From an uncultured Parabacteroides sp. (GTDB lineage: Bacteria > Bacteroidota > Bacteroidia > Bacteroidales > Tannerellaceae), in the NCBI GenBank assembly GCA_949295065.1, contig CASFJQ010000001.1, forward strand, positions 186,001 to 250,000: a stretch of DNA of 64,000 bases, read 5' to 3'. A program made the translations under genes and the position numbers. Of the stretch, positions 9,287 through 18,909 are shown piece after piece. Numbering within the stretch: position 1 is the stretch's first letter; the number at the start of each line of letters is the position of its first letter. The notes below the pieces were generated by a model, which saw only the letters and a list, made by a program, of their open reading frames with translations, had not been told where the DNA came from and ran no database searches.

Positions 9287-9316
9287 ACGTTGTATAAAGT
9301 AATTAATATTTATTTA

Positions 9317-9552
9317 GTTTTTAAGTTTGTGAGTTTATAAGTTTACGTGTTAACTTGTATCTTCACAGCAACCTCAGTGCTTTATTACAAATTGCAAAGG
9401 TAAACATTTAGCTTTATACAGAACGTTATAAGTTTGGTTTAATTGCTTAAATAATATTATTTAGAGACAAGTTGACGAGGCTACAGATACAAGTTTATGA
9501 GTAAATTAGATAAAATCTTGTCAACTCGTCCCCTTGTCATCTCGTCAACTAA
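9317..9552. repeat. Octamer-repeat elements between DUF2723 gene and comM
   Basis: 9317-9356 reads GTTTTTAA, GTTTGTGA, GTTTATAA, GTTTACGT, GTTAACTT in 8-bp steps. A second element at 9467-9552 has a left arm GACAAGTTGACGAGG and a right arm CTTGTCAA, CTCGTCCC, CTTGTCAT, CTCGTCAA, ending 3 bp before the comM stop codon. The middle contains the likely DUF2723 -7 box (9395-9402). Confidence 0.75.
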
Positions 9553-9554
9553 TA

Positions 9555-11093
9555 CTACATTCCCCAACTCTCCCTGTCCAGATTCCTGTAGTGAATAGCT
9601 TCGGCGAAATGTCTTGATTCGATATCCTCACATCCGTCGAGGTCGGCTATGGTTCGGGAAACTTTCAGTATTCTGTCGTAAGCTCTTGCTGAGAGATTGA
9701 GTCGTTGCATTGCATTTTTAAGAAGGCTTAGTCCTTCTGCATCAGGAACAGCATATTCATGCAGATGTTTTGTTGTCATTTGTGCGTTGCAATGCACATT
9801 CGGACAATCTTTAAACCGAGCTTCCTGTATTGCGCGAGCTTTCATCACTCTTTCTCGTATGGCAGAACTTGGTTCTCCTGGTTGCTGCTCTGATATCTTT
9901 TCGAACGGTACAGGAACTATTTCTACTTGGATATCGATTCTGTCCAGCAACGGACCGGAAATGCGGTTCATATACTTCTGCACTGCTCCTTGTGTACATA
10001 CACATTGCCGTGTGGGGTGATTATAGTATCCGCACGGGCAAGGATTCATGGAGGCTATAAGCATAAAACTTGCCGGATAGTCCACAGAGAAGCGTGCTCT
10101 AGAAATGTTTATCATTCTGTCCTCCAAAGGCTGACGCATAACTTCCAGAACATTCCTGCTGAATTCAGGCAGTTCGTCGAGGAATAATATTCCATTATGG
10201 GCAAGACTTATTTCTCCCGGTTGAGGATAAGTGCCGCCTCCAACCATCGCCACATTGGAAATTGTGTGATGAGGAGCGCGGAACGGTCGGGAAGTCATCA
10301 GTGATGTTTCACGGCTCAATTTCCCGGCAACAGAGTGAATCTTTGTAGTTTCCAAAGATTCTGCCAAAGTGAAAGGAGGAAGGATTGAAGGCAGACGCTT
10401 GGCAAGCATTGATTTGCCACTGCCTGGAGGACCAATCATAATTACGTTGTGACCACCTGCCGCTGCCACTTCCAATGCTCGTTTTACATTCTCTTGTCCG
10501 CGAACCTCAGAGAAATCATTTTCAAAAATAAGCTGATGCTCGTAGAATACTTTTCGTGTATCAATTATTGTAGGTTCAAGCACATCATTTCCAGACATAA
10601 ATTCCAATACTTCCTTAACGTTGTGCGCTCCATAAACTTCAAGTTTGTTCACCACCGCTGCCTCCATTACGTTCTGATGTGGAAGGATAAGCCCTTTGAA
10701 ACCTGCTTCACGGGCTTTTATTGCTATTGGCAATGCTCCTTTTATTGGCTTCAGGCTGCCATCCAGAGAGAGTTCGCCCATCAGCATATATTGTTCCAAA
10801 CGTGAGGAGTCTATTTGTTCGGCAGCAGCAAGAATACCGACTGCCAGAGGCAAGTCATAGGCTGTTCCCTCTTTTCTGATATCAGCCGGAGCCATATTTA
10901 TGGTTATTCTGTGTCTGGGAAATTTGTATCCACTTTCCTGAAGTGCGGATATGATACGTTCGTGACTCTCACGGACTGCGACATCCGGCAATCCTACAAG
11001 CATGAACTGGATACCTTTTGTGCAGTTCACTTCTATTGTTACGATAATAGCTGATACACCTTGCAGAGCAGCGGCAAAAGTTTTTACTAACAT
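9555..11093 (-). CDS. comM: Mg-chelatase-like AAA+ ATPase ComM/YifB
   Basis: A 512-residue protein with the ComM layout: an N-terminal Lon-protease-like fold (about 1-170), an AAA+ core with Walker A GPPGSGKS (221-228) and Walker B ILFLDELPEF (about 300-310), a zinc-knuckle-like NPCPCGYYNHPTRQCVC, and a C-terminal Mg-chelatase helical domain. The family acts as a hexameric helicase that promotes branch migration of incoming DNA in natural transformation, and is also common in species not known to be competent. Standalone; the thioredoxin-fold lipoprotein gene follows upstream with a terminator between them. Confidence 0.93.
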   Translation of the reverse strand: MLVKTFAAALQGVSAIIVTIEVNCTKGIQFMLVGLPDVAVRESHERIISALQESGYKFPRHRITINMAPADIRKEGTAYDLPLAVGILAAAEQIDSSRLEQYMLMGELSLDGSLKPIKGALPIAIKAREAGFKGLILPHQNVMEAAVVNKLEVYGAHNVKEVLEFMSGNDVLEPTIIDTRKVFYEHQLIFENDFSEVRGQENVKRALEVAAAGGHNVIMIGPPGSGKSMLAKRLPSILPPFTLAESLETTKIHSVAGKLSRETSLMTSRPFRAPHHTISNVAMVGGGTYPQPGEISLAHNGILFLDELPEFSRNVLEVMRQPLEDRMINISRARFSVDYPASFMLIASMNPCPCGYYNHPTRQCVCTQGAVQKYMNRISGPLLDRIDIQVEIVPVPFEKISEQQPGEPSSAIRERVMKARAIQEARFKDCPNVHCNAQMTTKHLHEYAVPDAEGLSLLKNAMQRLNLSARAYDRILKVSRTIADLDGCEDIESRHFAEAIHYRNLDRESWGM

Positions 11094-11143
11094 AGTTAAG
11101 TCTGGTTTTTAGTTAGTAATCAAGTTAACAAAATAAATACAGA

Positions 11144-11169
11144 GACATAGGATTTGTGGTTCCTATGTC
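11144..11169 (-). terminator. Intrinsic terminator of the thioredoxin-fold lipoprotein gene
   Basis: GACATAGGA (11144-11152) pairs with TCCTATGTC (11161-11169); on minus it is followed by TCTGTATTTATTTT. It lies 17 bp past the stop at 11187. Confidence 0.8.
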
Positions 11170-11186
11170 TTAAAGAAGCAATATCT

Positions 11187-12281
11187 TTATTTTAAGAACT
11201 TTTCCAGTTCTTTTTGCATATCCGGACCCGAGTCTGTCTTAACCTGTATTTTGTGTTGCTTGTCAATAAGAAAACAACGAGGCAAAGAGCTTATGTTATA
11301 CAAGTCCAGCAATTGTGTTGCCTGACCTGCCGAGTCGGTTACCAGATTCCAATGAACATTGCTATGCTCAAGAAGCTCTCTTAGTTTTTTGACATCATTA
11401 TCCAAACTAATCATAACAACTTCAAGCTGCTCTTTGGGAAAATGATTGGCAAGTTCTTTCAATAAATCTTGTTTTGCAAGATATATATCCATCCAAGGTG
11501 CTGTAAAAATAAGCATAGTATATTTATTCTCGATTGAATCGAGAGAAACTATTTCCCCATGAATGTTTTTAACAGAGAAATTTGGAGCTGTCGAACCAGG
11601 CATAGCTCTTTTAGAACGTATACTGTATTCTTCAAGCTCTTTATAAATACGGTTCTCCCTGTGTTCTGTCGGGATAAGAGACAGTGCTTTGTCCAGATAA
11701 CGCAAATGCTCCGGATTCATATACAGGAATTGTATAAGTATAAGTGCCGCTTCAGAATCAGGATTTTTAGTGATATATTCCATCACCGATTCGTTTATCT
11801 GCAAGTTTACGTTTGCAAGGCGAGCCATCAGGTCCGCTTTGTCAATAGAACTTATTCCAGTATTTTCAAGTGAACGTTTTATATCAGCTTGTTCACGCCA
11901 CAAGGCACTATCTTTTTGTCTGACTTTGGTCAGTTCATTATTCAGTTTGCCTCCTTTAACTTTAAGTAATGCAGGATACAAGGCATTACCTTCAATCTCA
12001 ATTTTTTCTCCCTTTTCAATAAATGCGGTTATCCAATAACTTTTATTTTCCCACATGAGCGTAACGCGGTCAAAATCGCCGGATTTATGCTCTATCTCAA
12101 AAACACCTGGCTTTTCACAAACCACAGTATCAACGACATTTTCTTTATCATTTTCAAAAACAGCATATATTGTCTGATTATCAAGATTGGAGAATTTCCC
12201 TTTTATCCGATAAGCAACGTCGTCTCCGCAAGAAGACAAACTGAAAATCAAGCTTATTATCAAAAATAATCTATATACCAT
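11187..12281 (-). CDS. DUF4369/thioredoxin-fold lipoprotein without redox cysteines
   Basis: A 364-residue lipoprotein: signal MVYRLFLIISLIFSLSSC with the lipobox Cys at 18. Residues 20-115 resemble DUF4369, 115-220 are helical, and 225-364 are a TlpA/AhpC-TSA thioredoxin fold (APNFSVKNIHGEIVSL). At the place of the usual WCxxC the sequence is FTAPWMDIYLAKQDLL, with neither cysteine; the cis-proline loop (SLPRCFLID) is kept. Disulfide exchange is therefore unlikely, and a binding or structural role in the periplasm is inferred. A second protein of this kind is at 36555-37709. Confidence 0.85.
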   Translation of the reverse strand: MVYRLFLIISLIFSLSSCGDDVAYRIKGKFSNLDNQTIYAVFENDKENVVDTVVCEKPGVFEIEHKSGDFDRVTLMWENKSYWITAFIEKGEKIEIEGNALYPALLKVKGGKLNNELTKVRQKDSALWREQADIKRSLENTGISSIDKADLMARLANVNLQINESVMEYITKNPDSEAALILIQFLYMNPEHLRYLDKALSLIPTEHRENRIYKELEEYSIRSKRAMPGSTAPNFSVKNIHGEIVSLDSIENKYTMLIFTAPWMDIYLAKQDLLKELANHFPKEQLEVVMISLDNDVKKLRELLEHSNVHWNLVTDSAGQATQLLDLYNISSLPRCFLIDKQHKIQVKTDSGPDMQKELEKFLK

Positions 12282-12396
12282 CAGGTCTGTTTTTATCAGT
12301 TTAAGATATTTTATGCTGCAAATATAATAAGAATTAATGAAACAACCTTAATATTTATAAAAAATCTAAATTTGGTATAAAAAAATAGTGCATAAA

Positions 12397-12425
12397 AAAA
12401 GCGTAAGGTAAAACCCTACGCTTTT
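12397..12425 (-). terminator. Intrinsic terminator of pckA
   Basis: AAAAGCGTAAGG (12397-12408) pairs with CCCTACGCTTTT (12414-12425); the minus strand continues in a T-run. It starts 21 bp beyond the pckA stop. Confidence 0.88.
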
Positions 12426-12445
12426 TATATTCTGGTTTATTGTAA

Positions 12446-14053
12446 TTACAATTTTGGACCAGCAGCAACCAAAGCCTTACCAGCTTCGTTACCTGTGAAC
12501 TTAGTAAAGTTCTTGATGAAGCGACCAGCCAAATCCTTAGCTTTTTCTTCCCACTGAGCAGCGTCAGCATAAGTGTCGCGAGGATCCAAGATAGCTGGAT
12601 CAACACCTGGCAATGCAGTTGGAACTTCGAAATCGAAGTAAGGGATCTTCTTAGTTGGAGCGCTGTTGATAGAACCGTCAAGGATAGCATCGATGATACC
12701 ACGAGTATCGCGGATAGAGATACGTTTACCTGTACCGTTCCAACCAGTGTTAACCAAGTAAGCCTTAGCACCAGTCATTTCCATCTTCTTAACCAATTCT
12801 TCGCCGTATTTTGTTGGGTGCAATGACAAGAATGCAGCACCGAAGCAAGCAGAGAATGTTGGAGTTGGTTCAGTGATACCACGTTCTGTACCAGCCAATT
12901 TAGCTGTGAAACCAGACAAGAAGTAGTACTGAGTCTGTTCTGGAGTCAAGATAGATACTGGAGGCAATACACCGAATGCATCAGCTGACAAGAAGATAAC
13001 TTGTTTAGCGTGAGGACCTTTAGAAACTGGCTTAACGATGTTTTCGATGTGGTAGATTGGGTAAGAAACACGAGTGTTTTCAGTTACGCTCTTATCAGCG
13101 AAGTCAATCTTACCGTTAGCATCAACTGTAACGTTTTCCAACAAAGCGTCACGTTTGATAGCATTGTAGATATCTGGTTCAGATTCTTTATCCAAGTTGA
13201 TAACTTTAGCGTAGCAACCGCCTTCGTAGTTGAATACACCTTCGTCATCCCATCCGTGTTCGTCGTCACCGATCAACAAACGTTTTGGATCTGTTGACAA
13301 AGTTGTCTTACCTGTACCTGACAAACCGAAGAAGATAGCTGAGCTCTTACCTTCTTTGTCTGTGTTAGCAGAACAGTGCATTGACGCGATACCGCGCAAT
13401 GGGTTCAAGTAGTTCATGATAGAGAAGATACCTTTCTTCATTTCACCACCGTACCAAGTGTTAAGGATAACCTGTTCTTTAGTCTTCAAGTTGAATACTG
13501 TAGCAGTTTCAGAGTTCAAACCTAATTCTTTGTAGTTTTCAACTTTTGCTTTAGCAGCGTTGAAAGATACGAAATCAGGTTCGCCATAGTTAGCCAATTC
13601 TTCAGCTGTTGGGCGGATGAACATGTTGGTTACGAAGTGTGCCTGCCAAGCTACTTCCATGATGAAACGAACTTTCAAACGAGTTGCTTCGTTTGCACCG
13701 CAGAATGTATCAACAACGAACAAACGTTTGCCTGACAATTCTTTTACTGCTTTAGCTTTCAAATCAGCCCATGCTTCTTCTGAACAAGGCTTGTTATCGT
13801 TTTTGTATTCTTCTGAAGTCCACCATACAGTATCTTCGCTAGCTTCGTTCTTTACAAAGAATTTATCTTTAGGAGAACGACCTGTGTAGATACCAGTCAT
13901 CACGTTAACAGCACCCAATTCTGTAACCTGTCCTTTTTCGAAACCTTCCAAACCTGCTTTTGTTTCTTCAGCGAACAGTACATCATAAGAAGGATTATGA
14001 ACGATTTCCTTCACATCGGTAATACCGTACTTGCTTAAATCTAAATTTGCCAT
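12446..14053 (-). CDS. pckA: ATP-dependent phosphoenolpyruvate carboxykinase
   Basis: A 535-residue PEP carboxykinase of the ATP type. It interconverts oxaloacetate and PEP; in succinate-forming Bacteroidales it commonly runs towards oxaloacetate, conserving ATP. Visible motifs: the kinase-1a P-loop [11 protein letters not shown] (about 244-254), GDDEHGWDD and [12 protein letters not shown] just after it, and GRSPKDKF near residue 58. Codon choice is strongly biased (CGT, GGT, AAG/AAA), as expected for an abundant enzyme. A probable promoter lies at 14162-14189, and a 5-copy palindrome array is further upstream. Confidence 0.97.
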   Translation of the reverse strand: MANLDLSKYGITDVKEIVHNPSYDVLFAEETKAGLEGFEKGQVTELGAVNVMTGIYTGRSPKDKFFVKNEASEDTVWWTSEEYKNDNKPCSEEAWADLKAKAVKELSGKRLFVVDTFCGANEATRLKVRFIMEVAWQAHFVTNMFIRPTAEELANYGEPDFVSFNAAKAKVENYKELGLNSETATVFNLKTKEQVILNTWYGGEMKKGIFSIMNYLNPLRGIASMHCSANTDKEGKSSAIFFGLSGTGKTTLSTDPKRLLIGDDEHGWDDEGVFNYEGGCYAKVINLDKESEPDIYNAIKRDALLENVTVDANGKIDFADKSVTENTRVSYPIYHIENIVKPVSKGPHAKQVIFLSADAFGVLPPVSILTPEQTQYYFLSGFTAKLAGTERGITEPTPTFSACFGAAFLSLHPTKYGEELVKKMEMTGAKAYLVNTGWNGTGKRISIRDTRGIIDAILDGSINSAPTKKIPYFDFEVPTALPGVDPAILDPRDTYADAAQWEEKAKDLAGRFIKNFTKFTGNEAGKALVAAGPKL

Positions 14054-14161
14054 CTTGATTAATAATTAAAAAATGATTGACTATTATTTATTTCTCTATT
14101 TTTCCACCTAAGTAAAAGATAGCGTGAATGGTATTTATTAACCTTTCCTTTTTTCACGTCA

Positions 14162-14189
14162 CAAATGTAATATTTTTTTCGTTTGCAAA
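14162..14189 (-). promoter_or_regulatory. Probable pckA promoter
   Basis: On minus: TTTG (14189-14186), a 16-bp spacer, then TACATTTG (14169-14162). The -7 box matches TAnnTTTG fully; the spacer is a few bases shorter than the usual 19-21. Confidence 0.5.
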
Positions 14190-14294
14190 TGTCTTATTAA
14201 GGAAATTTTTCAGTAATAAATATCGTTTTTCTATTTTATGTTAGTTTTTGATATATAGAGTTGGCATTCTGATGTTTTTTGTTTCTCAAAATTC

Positions 14295-14397
14295 CATATA
14301 TTATGAAAAAGTTTTTCCATATATTGTGGAATTTTATTTTCATATATTGTGAAATTTTATTTTCATATATTGTGAAATTTTTGTTTCATATATTATG
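14295..14397. repeat. Palindrome array A: five CATATATT(A/G)TG cores at exactly 23-bp period
   Basis: Cores start at 14295, 14318, 14341, 14364 and 14387. The full unit is about TTyCATATATTrTGrAA with an A/T-rich spacer. It lies in the divergent 565-bp space between pckA and the collagen-motif lipoprotein gene. No gene is seen in this space apart from the pckA promoter (14162-14189), this array, and the lipoprotein -7 box (14592-14599). Confidence 0.9.
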
Positions 14398-14591
14398 AAA
14401 AAACTTTTCCATGCAGCTGAAAAATGCTGAAAATGCAAATAGTTGATTATGTGATGATTATTAAAATATCTTTTATCGCTGCTTCCTTTATTTTGCGAAT
14501 AAGAAAGGTTTTATGCATGTGACTTGAACTTATTGTTGACATTTTTTGGTTTAAGCTTACCATTTATAAATAAAATAACGGGATAAAATTT

Positions 14592-14599
14592 TATCTTTG
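14592..14599 (+). promoter_or_regulatory. Probable -7 box of the collagen-motif lipoprotein gene
   Basis: TATCTTTG, 20 bp before the ATG at 14619, so the leader would be very short (about 12 nt). No clear -33 TTTG. Confidence 0.45.
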
Positions 14600-14618
14600 C
14601 AGATAATACATACAGTTA

Positions 14619-15083
14619 TTGATATATATGAAAAAAATAGTATTCTTTTTGTTTGCCCTTCTGATGACTTTTGCATCGTGTGAAGGGCCGATGGGACCTG
14701 AAGGTCCTGCCGGACCGGGAACCAACTGGAAAATCCTGACTTTCACTGTTGATTCCAGAGATTGGAAGATTATGCAGAACGAGGATGGCTCCAACCCAAG
14801 ATTCTTTTACGAGTTTGAAGTTCCGGAAATAGACGAGTTTATTTATACTGACGGATTGGTTTCAGCATATCTGTACACAAATGTGGGTATTGAAACTCAG
14901 ACTCCGCTTCCTTATGTCTTGCACCAGGAAACTATGGATAATCAGGGAAATCCTATTTTTGGGACTGAAACTTACACCTACGACTATTCTCCGGGTTCAA
15001 TAGCATTCTATTCAACATTCAGTGATTTCTTTGTTGAACAGAATCCGCCTACTATGGAATTCCGCGTGGCTCTTATGTGGTAA
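14619..15083 (+). CDS. Small lipoprotein with a collagen-like stub
   Basis: A 154-residue protein with signal MKKIVFFLFALLMTFASC (lipobox Cys 18). The mature protein begins EGPMGPEGPAGPG, a short Gly-Pro-X run directly after the lipidated Cys, then about 125 residues without recognised domain (KILTFTVDSRDWK...). Small lipoproteins with such a Gly-Pro-X stub are common in Bacteroidota and unnamed. The X-ray-like beta sequence pattern suggests a beta-sandwich, but that is a guess. Stands alone 57 bp before the methyltransferase gene and may be co-transcribed with it. Confidence 0.8.
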   Translation: MIYMKKIVFFLFALLMTFASCEGPMGPEGPAGPGTNWKILTFTVDSRDWKIMQNEDGSNPRFFYEFEVPEIDEFIYTDGLVSAYLYTNVGIETQTPLPYVLHQETMDNQGNPIFGTETYTYDYSPGSIAFYSTFSDFFVEQNPPTMEFRVALMW

Positions 15084-15140
15084 CTAAGCAATTGAGATTA
15101 TAGACTTAAGTATATATATTAACAAATTCAAAAACAAAAC

Positions 15141-16556
15141 ATGAATTCATTTGAAATGGTTGCTAAAACCCTTTACGGGTTGGAAGATGTGCTTGCACAG
15201 GAGTTGATTCAACTTGGCGCAACCGATGTACAGACAGGCCGACGCATGGTCTCTTTCTATGGCGACAAAGAACTTCTTTACAAGGCTAATTTCTATTGCC
15301 GCACGGCTCTCAGAATACTTATGCCTATATATAAGTTTAAAGCGAAGGACGCGGACACTGTATATAAAGAGGTGAAAAAAATCAAATGGGAAACTTATAT
15401 AACCAACGACAAGACTTTTGCTATCGATTCGGTTATTTATTCCGAAGATTTCAACCACTCTAAATTCGTAGCATACAGAACTAAGGATGCTATCGTGGAT
15501 TATTTCGTTGAAAACGGACAGAAAAGACCGTCAGTGAGAGTCAATAATCCTGATTTGCTTATCAATATTCATATATCTCACAATGATTGTACGTTGTCTA
15601 TTGACAGTTCGGGTGAGAGTCTTCACAAACGTGGCTACAGAGTTGACCAGACTGAAGCTCCTCTTAACGAGGTTCTGGCTGCCGGTATGATTCTGAAAAC
15701 CGGATGGAAAGGCGAGTCAAACTTTGTTGACCCTATGTGTGGTTCTGGAACATTGCTTATCGAAGCAGCTATGATTGCTTTGAATATTGCTCCGGGTGTT
15801 CACCGCAAAGAATTTGCTTTTGAAAAATGGGTTGACTTTGACCGTGAACTTTTCGACAGGATTTATAACGACGATTCTCAGGAAAGAGAATTCAACTTTA
15901 TGTGTTATGGCTCTGATATTTCTCAGCAGGCTATCGACATTGCAATGGAGAATGTACGCAGTGCAGGTCTTACTAAATATGTATCTCTCAAAACTTTACC
16001 GTTCCAGCAGATGACTTCGGCTCCACAGCCAGGTATTTTGGTGACAAATCCTCCTTATGGCGAACGTATTTCGAGCCGCGACCTTCTAGGCCTGTATTCT
16101 ATGATTGGCGAACGTCTGAAACATGTGTTCATGGGCTATAAGGCATGGATTCTTTCATATAAGGATGAGTGTTTCGACAAAATTGGACTTCGTCCGTCTG
16201 AGCGTTGCAAACTTATGAACGGTTCGTTGGAATGCGAATATCGCTGCTACGAAATGTTTGAAGGAACAAACAAAGAATTCAAGAAAAACAAGGCTGAAAA
16301 TGAAGCTAAGAAAGGTAATCGCAATTCTGATGATGATGACAGACGTAAGGATCGCAGAGAATCAAAAGGTTCGTCGAATTTCAGAAACCAGAAGCCAGAC
16401 CGTCCTGAACGTCGTTTTGCAGCATTGTATTCTGAAGACGAAGAAGTTCGCCGTTCTTCACGCCCAGGAGTCAAGAGAATGGGAAATTCCGGACCGGGCA
16501 AGATGAAATATAAGGAAAGAGAAGATAGAAAGGATAAGAAAAGAAGATGGAACTAA
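15141..16556 (+). CDS. THUMP-domain class I SAM RNA methyltransferase (RlmL/YpsC-like)
   Basis: A 471-residue protein. Residues about 1-155 are a THUMP RNA-binding region; 160-375 are a Rossmann methyltransferase with DPMCGSGTLLIEAA (SAM loop) and NPPYGERI (N6-adenine/N2-guanine catalytic motif, about 303-310). By homology it methylates guanine N2 of 23S rRNA, like the RlmL N-terminal half. The last ~95 residues (from about 376) are an added, highly charged K/R/D/E tail without hydrophobic core, which may help RNA binding. The stop overlaps the start of the DPP-IV gene by 10 bp. Confidence 0.9.
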   Translation: MNSFEMVAKTLYGLEDVLAQELIQLGATDVQTGRRMVSFYGDKELLYKANFYCRTALRILMPIYKFKAKDADTVYKEVKKIKWETYITNDKTFAIDSVIYSEDFNHSKFVAYRTKDAIVDYFVENGQKRPSVRVNNPDLLINIHISHNDCTLSIDSSGESLHKRGYRVDQTEAPLNEVLAAGMILKTGWKGESNFVDPMCGSGTLLIEAAMIALNIAPGVHRKEFAFEKWVDFDRELFDRIYNDDSQEREFNFMCYGSDISQQAIDIAMENVRSAGLTKYVSLKTLPFQQMTSAPQPGILVTNPPYGERISSRDLLGLYSMIGERLKHVFMGYKAWILSYKDECFDKIGLRPSERCKLMNGSLECEYRCYEMFEGTNKEFKKNKAENEAKKGNRNSDDDDRRKDRRESKGSSNFRNQKPDRPERRFAALYSEDEEVRRSSRPGVKRMGNSGPGKMKYKEREDRKDKKRRWN

Positions 16557-18757
16557 GAAAAAGTGGTTTGGTTTGTCTCTGTGCCATAGCTTGTGCTTCG
16601 ATAGCTGTGGCTCAGAGTAAGGATTTGGGCTTGCAGGAGTTGATTCCGGGAGGCAAGAATTATAGCCGTTTTGTGCCGAAATCTGTTCCTCAGCTTCAAT
16701 GGTGTGGTGATAGTTATCTTTACACCAAAGGTGATTCTGTAATTATGGGCGACGCAGTTCGCCAGGGTAAGAATTCCTTGAAGTGTGTCACCACTTTGCA
16801 GACAATGAATAAGGCTTTGGAAGATGCCGGTCTGAAAACTATCGGCAATATGCCAAGAATTTCCGTTCCGGATCAGGAAGAAGAGGAAATCCTTAGCTTC
16901 CGTGCCCATAATGTCCTTGTACATTATAATTACAAGGAAAACAAGGTGGAACGTTCTTATAATATGGACAAAGGTGGTGCAAACTACGAATATTGTCCGG
17001 CTACCGGCTATTTTGCTTTTACTGAAGGCAACAACGTCCGAGTTCTTTCTCCTGAGAATAAAGTAAGCGTTGTTACTGATGAGAAAGGTGAAGGTATTGT
17101 CTGTGGTCAGTCCGTTTATCAGAACGAATTTGGTATTCACAAGGGATTGTTCTGGTCGCCTGACGGTTCACAGCTTGCATTCTACAGAATGGACGAGTCA
17201 ATGGTTACACCTTATCCGCTGGTTGATATAACAGCTAGATGTGCCACTGTGAATCCTCGCCGTTATCCGATGGCAGGGATGAAGAGTCATCATGTTACAG
17301 TCGGAATATATAATGTTGAATCAGGAAAGACAACATGGTTGAAGACTGGAACACCTAAAGAGAAATTCCTAACAAATGTAGCTTGGAGTCCGGATAGCAA
17401 ATACGTCTATATAGCGGAGCTTAACCGTGAACAGAATGAAATGCATTTGGTTCGTTATTCTGCTGAAACAGGAAGTAAGGACGCAGATTTGTTTACAGAG
17501 AAGAATGAACATTACGTTGAGCCGCAACAGCCGGTATTGTTCTTGCCTGAGAATCCTGAGCAATTCATTTGGCAGAGCCAGCGTGACGGTTTCAACCATT
17601 TGTATCTTTATAACACAGATGGAACTCTTGTCCGTCAGCTGACAGAAGGCAGATGGATTGTAAGTGATGTTTTGGGATTCGACGAAAAAGGTGACAACTT
17701 GTTTATATCGGCAACTAAACCTATTTCAGCCGATTTGCCTGAATCCAACAATCCTTTGTCAGTAAAGACATGGAAGCTTAATATCAAGAAAGGAACATTG
17801 TTGTGTATGTCGCCAAGCGAACAGAAAGTTGGTGTTCACAACACAATGTTAAGCCACGACGGAAAATATCTTATTGACAATTATTCATCTTGGAATGTTC
17901 CTCGTAACATTGATATTATCGAAACTAAAAAGGGCAAGACTCTGAAGAATATTCTTACGGCAAAGAATCCTTATGAAGGTTATGTAATGCCGGAAGTGGA
18001 ACGTGGCACAATAAAGGCTGCCGATGGCACAACAGATTTGAATTATTTCATTGTAAAACCGGGAAATATGGTTCCTGGAAAGAAATATCCGACAATTGTG
18101 TATGTATATGGCGGTCCGCATGCTCAGCTAGTAACAGGAAACTGGATGGGCGGCGTTAGCGGTTGGGATATTTATATGGCTAATCGCGGATATGTTGTAT
18201 TCACAGTTGATAGCCGTGGTTCGGCAAACAGAGGTTTTGATTTTGAAAGTGTAATTCACCGAAATCTTGGAGTGAATGAAATGGCAGACCAGGTGAAAGG
18301 TGTGGAATTCCTGAAAACGAAATCTTATGTTGATGCTGACCGTATCGGAGTTCATGGATGGAGCTATGGTGGTTTCATGACAACAAACCTTATGCTTACA
18401 TATCCTGATATATTCAAGGTTGGAGTTGCCGGTGGTCCGGTTATTGACTGGAGTAAATATGAAATCATGTATGGTGAAAGATATATGGACCGTCCTCAGG
18501 AGAATCCGGAAGGTTACAAGAATGCAAATCTTAAGTTGAAAGCTGGAAACCTGAAAGGTCATTTGCTGATGATTCATGGAGATATCGACCCGGTTGTAGT
18601 ATGGCAGCACAGCCTCGGCTTCCTGAAAGCTTGTGTTGAAGCAAATACTTATCCTGATTATTTCGTATATCCGGGACATGAGCACAATGTAATAGGCAAG
18701 GACAGACCTCATTTGCATGAGAAAATAACTCGTTATTTCGATGATTATTTGAAATAG
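16547..18757 (+). CDS. Dipeptidyl peptidase IV, S9B family
   Basis: A 736-residue secreted serine peptidase that releases X-Pro dipeptides. The signal peptide is MELRKSGLVCLCAIACASIAVA, followed by an eight-bladed beta-propeller (about 50-480) and an alpha/beta hydrolase domain. The triad is Ser606 in GWSYGG, Asp681 in DIDPVV and His713 in GHEHNV. Length and spacing match the periplasmic or surface DPP-IV of Porphyromonas. The start codon lies inside the end of the upstream methyltransferase gene (10-bp overlap), so the pair is likely translated together. Confidence 0.95.
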   Translation: MELRKSGLVCLCAIACASIAVAQSKDLGLQELIPGGKNYSRFVPKSVPQLQWCGDSYLYTKGDSVIMGDAVRQGKNSLKCVTTLQTMNKALEDAGLKTIGNMPRISVPDQEEEEILSFRAHNVLVHYNYKENKVERSYNMDKGGANYEYCPATGYFAFTEGNNVRVLSPENKVSVVTDEKGEGIVCGQSVYQNEFGIHKGLFWSPDGSQLAFYRMDESMVTPYPLVDITARCATVNPRRYPMAGMKSHHVTVGIYNVESGKTTWLKTGTPKEKFLTNVAWSPDSKYVYIAELNREQNEMHLVRYSAETGSKDADLFTEKNEHYVEPQQPVLFLPENPEQFIWQSQRDGFNHLYLYNTDGTLVRQLTEGRWIVSDVLGFDEKGDNLFISATKPISADLPESNNPLSVKTWKLNIKKGTLLCMSPSEQKVGVHNTMLSHDGKYLIDNYSSWNVPRNIDIIETKKGKTLKNILTAKNPYEGYVMPEVERGTIKAADGTTDLNYFIVKPGNMVPGKKYPTIVYVYGGPHAQLVTGNWMGGVSGWDIYMANRGYVVFTVDSRGSANRGFDFESVIHRNLGVNEMADQVKGVEFLKTKSYVDADRIGVHGWSYGGFMTTNLMLTYPDIFKVGVAGGPVIDWSKYEIMYGERYMDRPQENPEGYKNANLKLKAGNLKGHLLMIHGDIDPVVVWQHSLGFLKACVEANTYPDYFVYPGHEHNVIGKDRPHLHEKITRYFDDYLK

Positions 18758-18770
18758 GGATAAGGGCGTT

Positions 18771-18907
18771 GAGAAGTTAAGGAGTCAAGAAGTCAAGGAG
18801 TTAAGTAGTGGAGTAGAATATATTCTTAATTTAATTCCTTGTCCCCTTGTTAACTCGTTAACTCGTTCCCTTGTCAACTTATAAACTCAAAAACTTAAAA
18901 ACTCAAA
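18771..18907. repeat. Octamer-repeat hairpin 3 (before purD)
   Basis: The left arm reads GTTAAGGA, GTCAAGAA, GTCAAGGA, GTTAAGTA; the right arm reads CCTTGTCC, CCTTGTTA, ACTCGTTA, ACTCGTTC, CCTTGTCA, ACTTATAA, ACTCAAAA, ACTTAAAA, ACTCAAAA. The right arm ends at the purD start codon and is open in the purD frame, so gene callers may extend purD into it. Confidence 0.85.
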
Positions 18908-18909
18908 AT

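Noticed and set aside
14619-14710. True collagen-like repeat protein
   Set aside because: The Gly-Pro-X run has only about four triplets, so it is a short stub after the lipobox rather than a triple-helix domain.
14591-14794. 67-residue minus frame with GPAGPSGPIGPS
   Set aside because: It is the complement of the Gly-Pro-X region of the lipoprotein gene.
16553-18718. Several open frames of 78-196 residues on minus inside the DPP-IV gene
   Set aside because: Shadow frames of the DPP-IV gene; composition is unlike real proteins here and they lack promoters.
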